From NCBI RefSeq assembly GCF_030698125.1, contig NZ_JAUYNV010000024.1, positions 1 through 64,000 of the forward strand: DNA of 64,000 nucleotides, written 5' to 3'. Source of the DNA: Methyloversatilis sp. Its GTDB lineage: Bacteria > Pseudomonadota > Gammaproteobacteria > Burkholderiales > Rhodocyclaceae. This document shows, one piece after another, positions 42,864 to 52,915 of the stretch. The translations under genes were made by a program, and so were the position numbers. Every line of letters begins with the position of its first letter. The stretch's first letter is position 1. Under the pieces are notes generated by a model, which ran no database searches, was not told the DNA's origin, and saw only the letters and a program-made list of their open reading frames with translations.

Positions 42864-43484
42864 TCAGTCGATGCCCAGTGATTTGAATGTTTCAGGATGC
42901 CGCGCCATCTGGCTCGTCGTCAGCAAGCGCGCGGCCTGCACAACGGACACCAGTTCAGCTTGAGCTTGATTCAGTATGTCATTGATTATAACGAAATCGA
43001 ATTCGTGAAGATGACGTATCTCGTCGCGCGCCGCGACCAGCCGCCTCTCGATGACGTCGGCGGCATCCTGTCCGCGCCCGTTCAGCCGCGCTGCCAGCGC
43101 GTCCAGCGAAGGCGGCAGGATGAAGATGCCGACCGCGGTCGGGAACAGCGTGCGCACCTGCTGCGCGCCCTGCCAGTCGATTTCCAGCAGCACGTCGCGG
43201 CCGGCCGACAGCTGTTCATCAAGCCAGCGGCGCGACGTTCCGTAGCAATTGCCGTGCACCTGCGCCCATTCGAGAAAGTCGCCCGCCGAGCGCATGGCGT
43301 CGAAAACGGCGGCTGAAACAAAATGGTAGGCCACGCCGTCCACCTCACCCGGGCGCGCGGCACGCGTCGTGTGCGAAATCGACAGCTGTATCTGAGGGTC
43401 GCGTTCGAGCAGACCGCGCACCAGAGTGGTCTTGCCGGCGCCCGAGGGCGCACTGACGATGTAAAGCAGGCCGCGTGTTGCCAT
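42864..43484 (-). CDS. gmk: Guanylate kinase
   Basis: 206 aa from ATG at 43,484 ([22 protein letters not shown]). [10 protein letters not shown] is the P-loop; [22 protein letters not shown] is the GMP-binding signature. Phosphorylates GMP to GDP. First gene of gmk-rpoZ-spoT; the 327-bp gap to fabI (43,485-43,811) carries divergent promoters and no gene I can support. Confidence 0.97.
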   Translation of the reverse strand: MATRGLLYIVSAPSGAGKTTLVRGLLERDPQIQLSISHTTRAARPGEVDGVAYHFVSAAVFDAMRSAGDFLEWAQVHGNCYGTSRRWLDEQLSAGRDVLLEIDWQGAQQVRTLFPTAVGIFILPPSLDALAARLNGRGQDAADVIERRLVAARDEIRHLHEFDFVIINDILNQAQAELVSVVQAARLLTTSQMARHPETFKSLGID

Positions 43485-43811
43485 GATTGCAGTGTTGCTC
43501 GGTGTAAGCGGGATCGTTGCGATGCGCCGATCCGTGGATGATGGGTCAAACGGGAACAGTGCGGAATGAAGAATTCTACTGGTGCCGGCGCGACAGATCA
43601 CTCCGTGCCGTCCGATCAGTGCTTGCGGGGCGATTGGTGGCAGCATCACTGGTCGGAGAGAAAGCCCTGGAACGCAAGTTCAGGGGATCCTGCCAAACGA
43701 CGACCTGCTGCCATCAACGCGCAAGAATCCGCTGCAATGATACTTACGACCGCCTGTTCGCGGCCCGCCGCTGACCTGCGCGGCTAACTTCACCACACAC
43801 AAAGGTCCAGA

Positions 43812-44591
43812 ATGACCAATGGCAACAAGGGGGTTCTCAGCGGCAAACGGGCGCTGATCATCGGCGTCGCCAACGAGAACTCGATCGCCTGGGGCTGCGC
43901 GCGCGCACTGCACGCGGCAGGTGCTGAACTGGCGATCACCTATCTCAACGACAAGGCGAAACCCTTTGTCGAACCGCTGGCGCAGGAACTCGGCGCCGAA
44001 CTGCTGCTGCCGCTCGACGTGTCGGTAGCAGGTCAGATGGAAGACGTGTTTGCGGCGATCCACAACACATGGCGTCGACTCGACATTGCGTTGCATTCGA
44101 TCGCGTTTGCGCCGAAAGAAGCGCTGGCGGGCGGTCTGGTCGATTGCCCGGCCGATGGATTCGCGAAGGCGATGGATGTGTCGTGTCATTCCTTCATCCG
44201 CATGGCGCGCCTGGCTGCACCGCTGATGACCGACGGCGGCTCGCTGTTCGCCATGAGCTACATGGGCGCCAACAAGGTGGTGCCCAATTACAACGTGATG
44301 GGTCCGTGCAAGGCGGCACTTGAAGCGTCCGTGCGCTATCTGGCTTTCGAGCTCGGGCCGAAGGGCATCCGCGTGCATGCCATCTCGCCGGGGCCGCTGC
44401 GCACCCGGGCGGCGTCGGGACTCAAGGAATTCGATGAACTGCTGTACGAAGCGGTCCAGAAGTCGCCGATCGGCGAGCTCGTCGACATCGACGATGTGGG
44501 CGTCGCCCTGACCTATCTGGCCACTGATTACGCGCGCCGCCTGACCGGCTCGACCTTCTACGTCGACGGCGGCCACAACATCATGGCTTGA
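43812..44591 (+). CDS. fabI: Enoyl-[acyl-carrier-protein] reductase (NADH)
   Basis: 259 aa. GKRALIIGVANENSIAWG is the FabI-type NAD-binding start. MSYMGANKVVPNYNVMGPCKAALE contains the Tyr-x6-Lys active site (Tyr, then MGPCK). Reduces trans-2-enoyl-ACP, the last step of fatty acid elongation. It leads a fabI-maoC/pta-ackA cluster, so it could also serve acyl-CoA metabolism. RBS AAAGG. Confidence 0.93.
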   Translation: MTNGNKGVLSGKRALIIGVANENSIAWGCARALHAAGAELAITYLNDKAKPFVEPLAQELGAELLLPLDVSVAGQMEDVFAAIHNTWRRLDIALHSIAFAPKEALAGGLVDCPADGFAKAMDVSCHSFIRMARLAAPLMTDGGSLFAMSYMGANKVVPNYNVMGPCKAALEASVRYLAFELGPKGIRVHAISPGPLRTRAASGLKEFDELLYEAVQKSPIGELVDIDDVGVALTYLATDYARRLTGSTFYVDGGHNIMA

Positions 44592-44698
44592 CGCGGATGC
44601 AGCGCCGGAGCACTCCTGGCTACCGCGGATCCGGACCATTCAGCTGGCTGGCGCGCACATTCGGAAAAGCACCTACACATCCCGAAAGAAGAAAGTTC

Positions 44699-46132
44699 AT
44701 GAACCACGTCACCGATCCCGATTCGCTCTGGATAGAAAACCGCACCTACGACGAAATCGCCGTGGGCGACACGGCCACCCTGCTGCGCACGCTGCGCCAC
44801 GAAGACATCCACATGTTCGCCATCATGTCCGGCGACATCAACCCGGCGCACGTCGATGCCGAATATGCCCGCTCGTCCATCTTCACCGAAGTCATCGCCC
44901 ACGGCATGTGGGGCGGCGCCCTGATCTCCACGCTGCTGGGCACCCAGTTTCCAGGGCCCGGCACGATCTATGTCGACCAGACGCTGCACTTCAGCCGCCC
45001 GGTACGTGTCGGCGACACGGTGACCGTGACGGTGCGCTGCGATCGCAAGTTCGATCACAACAGGCACATGATCCTCGACTGTGTCTGCATCAATCAGCAT
45101 GGCGAGAAGGTGATTCACGGCACGGCCGAGGTCCTGGCGCCGAGCGACAAGATCCGGCTCATCAAGACGGAATTGCCGGAATTCCGGCTGTCCGACACGA
45201 GAAAGACACGCTTCGAACGCCTGATGCAGATCACGCACGGCCTGACACCGATTTCGATGGCGGTGGCGCACCCCTGCGACGCGGAGTCGCTGCGCGGCGC
45301 CCTGCTTGCCCGTGACCGTGGGCTGATCGTGCCGACACTGGTCGGCCCCGAAGCAAAGATACGTCGGCTCGCCGAGGAGTTCGGCCTGGATATCGGCGAC
45401 TGCCGGATCGTCGACACCCTGCACAGCCATGCTTCGGCCGAGCAAGCGGTCGCGCTGTGCCGCGCCGGCGAGTGTGAAGCCCTGATGAAGGGCAGCCTGC
45501 ACACCGATGAACTGGTCAGCGAGGTGATCCGCAAGGACACCGGCCTGCGGACGGCACGCCGGATGAGCCATGTGTTCGTGATGGACGTGCCGACCTATCC
45601 GCGTCTGATGCTGATCACCGATGCCGCGATCAATGTGGCGCCGACGCTGCTGGAAAAGGCCGACATCGTGCAGAACGCGATCGACCTTGCGCACTTTCTG
45701 CACATTCCGGAGCCCAGGGTCGCCCTGCTTGCCGCGGTCGAAACGGTCAATCCGGCGATGCCGTCGACGCTCGACGCCGCCGCATTGTGCAAGATGGCGG
45801 ACCGCGGTCAGATCCGGGGCGGGCTGCTCGATGGCCCATTGGCCTTCGACAATGCGATCTCGGCAGCGGCGGCGCTCACCAAGGGCATCCGGTCGGTGGT
45901 GGCCGGACAGGCCGACATCCTGGTGGTGCCCGACATCGAGTCGGGCAACATGCTCGCCAAACAGCTGGAGTACCTCGCCGAGGCGCTGTCTGCCGGCATC
46001 GTGCTGGGCGCCCGCGTACCGTTCGTGCTGACCAGTCGTGCCGACTCCGCCGAGACCCGGACCACGTCGACCGCCATCGCCGTCGTCATGGCACACGCAA
46101 AGCGCAATGCAGTGACCCGGAGCGATGCATGA
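44699..46132 (+). CDS. Bifunctional enoyl-CoA hydratase (MaoC) / phosphate acetyltransferase
   Basis: 477 aa from the ATG at 44,699 with AGAAGAAAG before it; the frame is open to 44,588 without support. N-terminal MaoC hot-dog domain (HMFAIMSGDINPAHVD, FTEVIAHGMWGGALIS, about 30-115). C-terminal phosphotransacetylase domain (about 190-470; TDAAINVAPTLLEKADIVQNAIDLA, LLDGPLAFDNAIS). Converts acetyl-CoA and phosphate to acetyl phosphate, and probably hydrates R-specific enoyl-CoA. Overlaps ackA by ATGA. Confidence 0.92.
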   Translation: MNHVTDPDSLWIENRTYDEIAVGDTATLLRTLRHEDIHMFAIMSGDINPAHVDAEYARSSIFTEVIAHGMWGGALISTLLGTQFPGPGTIYVDQTLHFSRPVRVGDTVTVTVRCDRKFDHNRHMILDCVCINQHGEKVIHGTAEVLAPSDKIRLIKTELPEFRLSDTRKTRFERLMQITHGLTPISMAVAHPCDAESLRGALLARDRGLIVPTLVGPEAKIRRLAEEFGLDIGDCRIVDTLHSHASAEQAVALCRAGECEALMKGSLHTDELVSEVIRKDTGLRTARRMSHVFVMDVPTYPRLMLITDAAINVAPTLLEKADIVQNAIDLAHFLHIPEPRVALLAAVETVNPAMPSTLDAAALCKMADRGQIRGGLLDGPLAFDNAISAAAALTKGIRSVVAGQADILVVPDIESGNMLAKQLEYLAEALSAGIVLGARVPFVLTSRADSAETRTTSTAIAVVMAHAKRNAVTRSDA

Positions 46133-47337
46133 GCGATGCCGTGCTGACGCTCAACGCAGGCTCCAGTTCGGTGAAGTTCGCGCTGTTCGCGCTGCCGGCG
46201 AACCCCCGCGACGTGCCGCAGCAAGCCCGCATGACCGGCCGCATCGATGGCATCGGAGCGGCCGGGCGGCCGGTCCGTCTGACGGCAGAGGATGCGGCGG
46301 GCAACCGCCTGGAAGATATCGAGCTGCCCATCGAGGGGTCGGCGGAACTGCAGCACCGCGAGGCGCTGCGCCGTCTGGCGCATTGGCTTCATGACTGCGA
46401 TGCCGGACTGCGCATCACGGCGGTCGGTCATCGCGTGGTGCACGGCGGGCGGCAATTCTCGGCACCTGTCCTGCTCGATGCGCAGGTGATCGCCGCCTTG
46501 CGCGATCTGGTTCCCCTGGCGCCCCTGCATCAGCCGCACAACCTGGCCGGCATCGATGCGATGGCCCGTGCGCTGCCCGGTGTACCGCAGGTCGCCTGCT
46601 TCGATACGGCATTCCACCGCACGCAGCCGGACCTTGCACAGATGTTCGCGCTGCCGCGCCACATCACCGCCGAAGGCGTGCTGCGCTACGGCTTCCATGG
46701 CCTGTCGTACGAATTCATCGCCGAGGTGCTGCCGCAGCATCTGCCAACCGCCCAGGCAGACGGACGGGTGATCGTCGCGCACCTCGGCAACGGTGCATCG
46801 ATGTGCGGCATGGTCGCGCGCAGAAGCCAGGCAACCAGCATGGGATTCACCGCGGTCGACGGACTGATGATGGGCACCCGCACCGGCAGCCTCGACCCCG
46901 GCGTGCTGCTCTACCTGATGGAACAACACGGCATGGACGCGAAGGCGCTGACCCACCTGCTGTACAGCGAATCCGGCCTGCTCGGCGTGTCGGGGCTGTC
47001 TTCGGACATGCGCACCTTGCTCGCATCGGATAGTGCGGACGCCGCGCAGGCGGTCGACCTGTTCTGCTATCGGGCGGTACGGGAGATCGGCTCGCTGGCT
47101 GCCGCCCTCGAAGGCATCGACGCGCTGGTATTTACCGGCGGCATCGGCGAACGCGCGGCCGCCGTGCGCGAACGGATCTGCCGGCCGCTCGGCTGGCTCG
47201 GCCTCGAATTCGACCCGGCGGCCAATGACGCCGCTGCGCCTTGCATCAGCACCGCCAGCAGTCGCGTGGCGGTGTGTGTCATCCCGACCAACGAGGAGTG
47301 GGTGATCGCGCGCCACACTGCCGAGCTGCTGTCATGA
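46129..47337 (+). CDS. ackA: Acetate kinase
   Basis: 402 aa. VLTLNAGSSSVKFALF is the first ATP/phosphate motif, CFDTAFHRTQPD and YGFHGLSYEFIAE the acetate-site region, and FTGGIGERAAAVRERIC the C-terminal adenosine motif. Converts acetyl phosphate and ADP to acetate and ATP. Translationally coupled to the upstream Pta domain protein. Its end is 12 bp from the convergent yicC end. Confidence 0.96.
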   Translation: MSDAVLTLNAGSSSVKFALFALPANPRDVPQQARMTGRIDGIGAAGRPVRLTAEDAAGNRLEDIELPIEGSAELQHREALRRLAHWLHDCDAGLRITAVGHRVVHGGRQFSAPVLLDAQVIAALRDLVPLAPLHQPHNLAGIDAMARALPGVPQVACFDTAFHRTQPDLAQMFALPRHITAEGVLRYGFHGLSYEFIAEVLPQHLPTAQADGRVIVAHLGNGASMCGMVARRSQATSMGFTAVDGLMMGTRTGSLDPGVLLYLMEQHGMDAKALTHLLYSESGLLGVSGLSSDMRTLLASDSADAAQAVDLFCYRAVREIGSLAAALEGIDALVFTGGIGERAAAVRERICRPLGWLGLEFDPAANDAAAPCISTASSRVAVCVIPTNEEWVIARHTAELLS

Positions 47338-47349
47338 CGCGATACAGTA

Positions 47350-48222
47350 CTACTCGATGTTCTGCACCTGTTCGCGCATCTGTTCGATCAGCAGTTTGAG
47401 CTCCATCGCAACGTTGCCGACGTCCTGCGCGACCGATTTGGACGCCAGCGTATTGGCTTCGCGGTTGAGTTCCTGCATCAGGAAGTCGAGCCGCTTGCCG
47501 GCCGCGCCGCCCTTGGAGAGGATGCGCTCCACTTCTTCGAGGTGCGCGCTCAGGCGGTTCAGTTCCTCGGCCACGTCGATGCGCACCGCAAACAGGCCGA
47601 CTTCGGTGCGGATGCGCTCGTCGTCGGCGCTGCCGATCGCCTCCTGCAGTCGCTGGGTGAGCTTCGCCTGATATTCCTGCACCACTTCCGGCACGCGCGG
47701 CGTGACCTGGGCGACCAGTTCGCGCATGCGCGTCACGCGTTCCATCAGCATCGCGGCGAGCCGCACGCCTTCACGCTGGCGCGATGCGGTGAGTTCGCCC
47801 AGCGCCTGGCGCACGGCGCGCCCCGCCGCCTCGACCAGCGCTTCGGCCGACACCGCCTCGTCGCCAAGCATGCCGGGCCAGCGCAGCACTTCGGCCACCG
47901 ACAGCGGGGCCGCGTCGGGCAGCGCGTCGCGCACGCTGGCATCGAGCGCCACCAGCCGGGCCAGCAGCGGCGCACTGAGCGCCAGTTCGCGCGCGCTGTC
48001 ACCGCCCGCCTGCAGGCCGCCGCGGCAATCGACCTTGCCGCGCGACAGCGCACCGGTGATCTGCTCACGCAGCAGCGGCTCGGCGACGCGCAATTCGTCG
48101 GGCAGGCGGAAATGCAGGTCGAGGAAACGAGAATTAACCGTGCGCAGCTCAAGGTTCAGCGTTGTCTGGCCGACAGCCACTGCAGCTGTCGCAAAACCCG
48201 TCATGCTGTGAATGCTTCCCAC
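47350..48222 (-). CDS. yicC: YicC family protein (endoribonuclease-like)
   Basis: 290 aa from GTG at 48,222 with GAGAGGGAAA upstream (VGSIHSMTGFATA). The conserved SMTGF start, ELRTVNSRFLDLHFRLP and the C-terminal RLDFLMQELNREANTLASKS are diagnostic of the YicC family, which has been linked to RNA turnover. The longer frame to 48,252 lacks its own ribosome-binding site. Confidence 0.92.
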   Translation of the reverse strand: MGSIHSMTGFATAAVAVGQTTLNLELRTVNSRFLDLHFRLPDELRVAEPLLREQITGALSRGKVDCRGGLQAGGDSARELALSAPLLARLVALDASVRDALPDAAPLSVAEVLRWPGMLGDEAVSAEALVEAAGRAVRQALGELTASRQREGVRLAAMLMERVTRMRELVAQVTPRVPEVVQEYQAKLTQRLQEAIGSADDERIRTEVGLFAVRIDVAEELNRLSAHLEEVERILSKGGAAGKRLDFLMQELNREANTLASKSVAQDVGNVAMELKLLIEQMREQVQNIE

Positions 48223-48381
48223 GCGATGTTTCCCTCTCTGATTGTCAGGCATGATCCGCGTGGTAACTGATGACCCGCGCGACGACCCCGCGCACTTGCC
48301 TGCGTGGCTGTCGGGCAGCTTTACAGCGTGTTACCAAACGCCCAGAATCGCGCCAAAACAAGGATCATAGCGGCCCGCAGA

Positions 48382-49350
48382 ATGCCACCACAAGTCAATT
48401 GCGCCCTGCCGCCGGGCTTTGAACTCGATCAATACCGCATCCACAGCCAACTGAGCCTGGGTGGATTTTCGATCGTGTATCTGGCGCATGACCGCGACGA
48501 GACGGCGGTGGCCATCAAGGAATACCTGCCGAACACCCTGGCTTTGCGCGACGACGGCCAGATTACCCCGAACATTCCCGAAGAATTCCTGCCCGCCTTC
48601 CGCTACGGCATGAAATGTTTCTTCGAGGAGGGCCGTGCGCTGGCCGGCCTGAATCACCCGAACGTGGTGCGCGTGCTCAATTTCTTCCGCGCCAACGAAA
48701 CCGTCTACATGGTGATGCGCTACGAGCGCGGCCGCACGCTGCAGGAATACATCACGCGCCGACGCGGTGAAATTCGTGAGAGCTTCATCCGCTATGTGTT
48801 CACGCGACTGTTGAACGGCCTGCGCGAAGTGCATGCGCACAAGCTGCTGCACCTCGATCTGAAGCCGTCGAACATCTATCTGCGCAACAACGGTTCGCCG
48901 GTGCTGCTCGACTTCGGCGCGGCGCGCACCACGCTGATGGCCGACACGCCGATGCTCAAGCCGATGTACACGCCCGGCTTCGCAGCGCCCGAGCACTACC
49001 GCAACCGCGATCTGCTCGGCCCGTGGAGCGACATCTACAGCGTAGGCGCCAGCATGTACGCCTGCCTGTCGGGCGGACCGCCGCAGGCGGCCGACCAGCG
49101 GCTGGACAACGACAGCGTGATCCTCGCGTCGCAGCGCTGGATCGGGCAGTACTCGCCGCAACTGCTTGAAACCATAGACTGGTGCATGGATCTGAACCAT
49201 CTGAAGCGGCCGCAAAGTGTGTTTGCGCTGCAAAAGGCGCTTGCCACCTGGGAGCGTGATCAGGTCGAGCCCGTGGCGCAGGTCGAAAGTACCGAAGACA
49301 ACTGGCTGGACCGCGTACGCGCCCGGCTGAGCGCGCTGGTGGGCAAATGA
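48382..49350 (+). CDS. Serine/threonine protein kinase (Hanks type)
   Basis: 322 aa from the ATG at 48,382; the start is uncertain and the frame is open to 48,304. LSLGGFSIVYLAHD is the glycine loop, VAIKEYLP the catalytic Lys, HLDLKPSNIYL the catalytic loop (HLD in place of HRD), DFGAAR the metal-binding motif. APEH closes the activation segment. No membrane helix. It overlaps the following PP2C phosphatase gene by ATGA, forming a kinase-phosphatase pair. Confidence 0.9.
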   Translation: MPPQVNCALPPGFELDQYRIHSQLSLGGFSIVYLAHDRDETAVAIKEYLPNTLALRDDGQITPNIPEEFLPAFRYGMKCFFEEGRALAGLNHPNVVRVLNFFRANETVYMVMRYERGRTLQEYITRRRGEIRESFIRYVFTRLLNGLREVHAHKLLHLDLKPSNIYLRNNGSPVLLDFGAARTTLMADTPMLKPMYTPGFAAPEHYRNRDLLGPWSDIYSVGASMYACLSGGPPQAADQRLDNDSVILASQRWIGQYSPQLLETIDWCMDLNHLKRPQSVFALQKALATWERDQVEPVAQVESTEDNWLDRVRARLSALVGK

Positions 49351-50267
49351 GATTCACGATCTTTCAGGAAAGCCGGGTCGGCAAGCGTAAGTCCAATCAG
49401 GACCGCATGGCCTATTCGTATTCGCGCGATGCGCTGCTGATGGTGATCGCCGACGGCATGGGCGGCCACCTGCAGGGCGAGGTCGCGGCGCAGATCGCCG
49501 TGCAGTACATGGTCGAATCCTTCCAGCGCGAAGCCAAACCGCGCCTGACCGACCCGTTCCTGTTCCTGTCGCGTGGCCTGACCAATGCGCACTGCGCCAT
49601 TCTCGACTACGCCGACGAGCGCGACATCGAGGACGGCCCGCGCACCACCTGTGTCGCCTGCGTCATCCAGGATTCGGTCGCCTACTGGGCGCACGCCGGT
49701 GATTCGCGGCTGTACGTGCTGCGCGCCGGTCACGTAATGACGCAGACGCGCGACCACTCGCGTGTGCAGCGCATGATCGATCGCGGGCTGCTGGACGAGG
49801 ATGGCGCGATGACCCATCCGCACCGCAACCGCATCTACAGCTGCCTGGGTGGCCCGATCGCGCCGCAGATCGAGTATTCGCGCAAGACGCCGTTGCTCGC
49901 CGGCGATACCGTGTTCCTGTGCAGCGACGGTGTGTGGGGGCCGCTGGGCAATGACCAGCTGCTCAGGTTGTTCACCGAAATCGACGTGATGCAGGCCGTG
50001 CCGCGCGTGATGGACAGCGCCGAAGCCGCCGGTGGCGAAACCTGCGACAACCTGACCATGGTCGCGCTGAACTGGCACGACAGCTATGCCGAGGAACCCC
50101 GCGGCTCGGTGACGACCAAAACCCTGCCGCTGGACCGCCACACCACGGTGCTCGAAGGCTTCGGCGACCGCGTGCCGATCCGCGAGGACTGGGACGAGTC
50201 GGCCATCGAGGCCGCGATTTCCGAAATCAATACCGCCATCAACAAGTATTCATCCAAAGGACAGTAA
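49347..50267 (+). CDS. PP2C-type protein serine/threonine phosphatase
   Basis: 306 aa. [41 protein letters not shown] and [10 protein letters not shown] are the PP2C metal-binding motifs in order. It should reverse the action of the adjacent kinase. The C-terminal ~50 residues are outside the catalytic core. Followed after 2 bp by rph. Confidence 0.92.
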   Translation: MRFTIFQESRVGKRKSNQDRMAYSYSRDALLMVIADGMGGHLQGEVAAQIAVQYMVESFQREAKPRLTDPFLFLSRGLTNAHCAILDYADERDIEDGPRTTCVACVIQDSVAYWAHAGDSRLYVLRAGHVMTQTRDHSRVQRMIDRGLLDEDGAMTHPHRNRIYSCLGGPIAPQIEYSRKTPLLAGDTVFLCSDGVWGPLGNDQLLRLFTEIDVMQAVPRVMDSAEAAGGETCDNLTMVALNWHDSYAEEPRGSVTTKTLPLDRHTTVLEGFGDRVPIREDWDESAIEAAISEINTAINKYSSKGQ

Positions 50268-50269
50268 CA

Positions 50270-50992
50270 GTGACCCGACCCAGTGGCCGCCGGCCCGATG
50301 AAGCGCGCACGCTGCGCATCACCCGCAATTTCACGCAGCATGCGGAAGGCTCGGTCCTGATCGAAGTCGGTGACACGCGCGTGCTGTGCACCGCCAGCGT
50401 CGAGGAAAGCCTGCCGCCCTTCCTGCGCGGCAAGGGCCAGGGCTGGGTGACCGCCGAGTACGGCATGCTGCCGCGCTCGACGCACACGCGCAGCGCGCGT
50501 GAGGCCGCCAAGGGCAAGCAGAGCGGACGCACGCAGGAAATCCAGCGCCTGATCGGCCGCAGCCTGCGGTCGGTCACCGATCTGGTCGCGCTCGGCGAAC
50601 GCCAGATCACGCTCGACTGCGACGTGCTTCAAGCCGATGGCGGCACGCGCTGCGCGTCCATCACCGGCGCCTGCGTGGCACTGCACGATGCGCTGAGCGG
50701 CTTGGTGACGCAGGGCCTGATCGCACGCAACCCGCTGCGCGAGCTGGTGGCGGCGGTGTCGGTCGGCATTCATGAAGGCACGCCGGTACTCGATCTGGAC
50801 TATCCGGAAGATTCCGCCTGCGATACCGACATGAACGTGGTGATGACCGCCAGCGGCGGTCTGTGCGAAGTGCAGGGCACGGCCGAAGGCAAGACGTTCT
50901 CGCGCGCCGAGCTGGGCACGCTGATGGATCTCGCGCAAGCCGGCATCGAAGGGCTGATCGCCGCACAACGTCGTGCACTCGGACTGCCATGA
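50270..50992 (+). CDS. rph: Ribonuclease PH
   Basis: 240 aa, GTG start. [21 protein letters not shown] and [26 protein letters not shown]-like motifs and [21 protein letters not shown] are diagnostic. Phosphorolytic 3' trimming of tRNA precursors. Overlaps rdgB by ATGA. Confidence 0.96.
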   Translation: MTRPSGRRPDEARTLRITRNFTQHAEGSVLIEVGDTRVLCTASVEESLPPFLRGKGQGWVTAEYGMLPRSTHTRSAREAAKGKQSGRTQEIQRLIGRSLRSVTDLVALGERQITLDCDVLQADGGTRCASITGACVALHDALSGLVTQGLIARNPLRELVAAVSVGIHEGTPVLDLDYPEDSACDTDMNVVMTASGGLCEVQGTAEGKTFSRAELGTLMDLAQAGIEGLIAAQRRALGLP

Positions 50993-51591
50993 AAATCGAA
51001 AAACTCGTGCTGGCCAGCAACAACGCCGGCAAGTTGCGCGAACTGTCGGCAATGCTGGCGCCGCTCGGCATCGAAGTGGTCACGCAGGCCTCGCTCGGTG
51101 TCGCCGAAGCGGACGAGCCGCATGTCACCTTCGTCGAGAACGCACTTGCCAAGGCCCGTCATGCCTCGCGCGAAACCGGTCTGCCCGCGCTGGCCGATGA
51201 CTCCGGCCTTTGCGTGCGTGCGCTCGGCGGGCGGCCCGGCGTACTGTCGGCGCGCTATGCCGGCGAGCCGAAGTCCGATGTCGCCAACAACGCGAAAGTG
51301 GTGGCCGAACTGCATGGCATCGAGGATCGCCGGGCACATTTCTATTCGGTCATCGTGCTGGTATGCGACGCCGACGACCCGCGGCCGCTGATTGCCGACG
51401 GCGAGTGGCACGGCGAAATCATCGAGTCGCCGCGCGGCGATGCCGGCTTCGGCTACGACCCGCACTTCTGGGTGCCGTCGCTTGAACAGACCGCCGCCGA
51501 ACTGGCACCCGAACTGAAGAACACGCTGTCGCATCGCGCCTCGGCCATGCGCCACCTGCTGACGCGGCTGCAGGCGCTCACCGGCGGATGA
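50989..51591 (+). CDS. rdgB: Non-canonical purine NTP pyrophosphatase
   Basis: 200 aa. [18 protein letters not shown] is the nucleotide-binding start; [24 protein letters not shown] and GFGYDPHFW complete the family signature. Removes dITP/XTP from the nucleotide pool. Overlaps rph and hemW by 4 bp each. Confidence 0.95.
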   Translation: MKIEKLVLASNNAGKLRELSAMLAPLGIEVVTQASLGVAEADEPHVTFVENALAKARHASRETGLPALADDSGLCVRALGGRPGVLSARYAGEPKSDVANNAKVVAELHGIEDRRAHFYSVIVLVCDADDPRPLIADGEWHGEIIESPRGDAGFGYDPHFWVPSLEQTAAELAPELKNTLSHRASAMRHLLTRLQALTGG

Positions 51592-52808
51592 GCCGGGTCA
51601 TTCCGCTGGTCCCGGCGCGCTCGCCCAGGTCGGGGCACTCGCCGGCCGATCAGCCGGCCGCACTCGAATTCACCGCACCGCCGCCGCTCGCGCTGTACAT
51701 CCACTTTCCGTGGTGTGTGCGCAAGTGCCCGTATTGCGATTTCAACTCGCACACCGTGCGCGACGGCATTCCGGAAGACGCCTACCTCACGGCGCTGGTC
51801 GCCGACCTCGAAGCGTCGCTGCCCGACATCTGGGGCCGGCGCATCCACAGCATCTTCTTTGGCGGCGGCACACCCAGCCTGATGTCGCCCGCCGGGCTGG
51901 ACCACCTGCTGACGGCGGTACGCGCCCGCGTGAATCTGTCGCCGGGTGCGGAAATCACGCTCGAAGCCAACCCTGGCACGGTGGAAGCCGAACGCTTCGC
52001 CGGCTTTCGCGACGCCGGCGTGAACCGGCTGTCGATCGGCGTGCAGAGCTTCGATGACCATCACCTCGCCGCCCTTGGCCGCATCCACGACGCCACCGAA
52101 GCGCAGCGCGCGGTCGAACTGGCACAGCGCACCTTCGAGCGGGTCAACATCGACCTGATGTATGCCCTGCCACAGCAGACGATGCGCGAAGCGCTGCGTG
52201 ACCTCGACACCGCACTGGCCACCGGCGTGACCCATCTTTCCTGCTACCACCTGACGCTGGAACCCAATACCCCGTTCGCGGCGCATCCGCCCGAGCTTCC
52301 GGATGACGACGCCTCGGCCGACATGCAGGAGGCCATCGAGGCACGATTGGCCGACGCCGGCTTCGTGCATTACGAAACGTCGGCTTTCGCACAACCCGGT
52401 CAGCAGTGCCTGCACAACCTGAACTACTGGCAGTTCGGCGACTACCTGGGCATCGGTGCAGGCGCGCACGGCAAGCTGAGTTTTCACGACCGGGTACGGC
52501 GCGACATGCGGCACAAGCATCCGAACGCCTATCTGGAAGCCGCCGCGCAGGGCCGCTTCGTGCAGGAATCACGCGAGGTCGGCGCTGCCGAACTGCCGTT
52601 CGAATTCATGATGAATGCCGCGCGCCTGAACGACGGCTTCCACATCGAACTGTTCGAACGCCACACCTCGCTGCCGATCGACCGCCTCATGCCGAAACTG
52701 CTCGAAGCGCGCGAAGACGGCCTGCTTGAACTCGACAGCGGCCACATCCGGCCAACCCTTCGCGGCCGACGCTTCCTGAACGAACTGCTGCAGCGGTTTC
52801 TGGACTGA
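51588..52808 (+). CDS. hemW: HemW-type heme chaperone (radical SAM)
   Basis: 406 aa. FPWCVRKCPYCDFNSH is the CxxxCxxC radical-SAM cluster, then FFGGGTPSLM and RLSIGVQSFDD. The motif CNVRK of true coproporphyrinogen oxidase HemN is absent, which fits HemW. HemW binds heme and passes it to respiratory proteins. Last gene of the kinase-to-hemW cluster. Confidence 0.9.
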   Translation: MSRVIPLVPARSPRSGHSPADQPAALEFTAPPPLALYIHFPWCVRKCPYCDFNSHTVRDGIPEDAYLTALVADLEASLPDIWGRRIHSIFFGGGTPSLMSPAGLDHLLTAVRARVNLSPGAEITLEANPGTVEAERFAGFRDAGVNRLSIGVQSFDDHHLAALGRIHDATEAQRAVELAQRTFERVNIDLMYALPQQTMREALRDLDTALATGVTHLSCYHLTLEPNTPFAAHPPELPDDDASADMQEAIEARLADAGFVHYETSAFAQPGQQCLHNLNYWQFGDYLGIGAGAHGKLSFHDRVRRDMRHKHPNAYLEAAAQGRFVQESREVGAAELPFEFMMNAARLNDGFHIELFERHTSLPIDRLMPKLLEAREDGLLELDSGHIRPTLRGRRFLNELLQRFLD

Positions 52809-52915
52809 AGCACGCCACTACCAAAAACGGAAGGAAGTGCCTTCTGCGCGTGCGACCCTTCGGACTTGCGCCTCGATGATGTTCGGGTGCGGAAGCCCCG
52901 GGGGGGCACGCCGTC

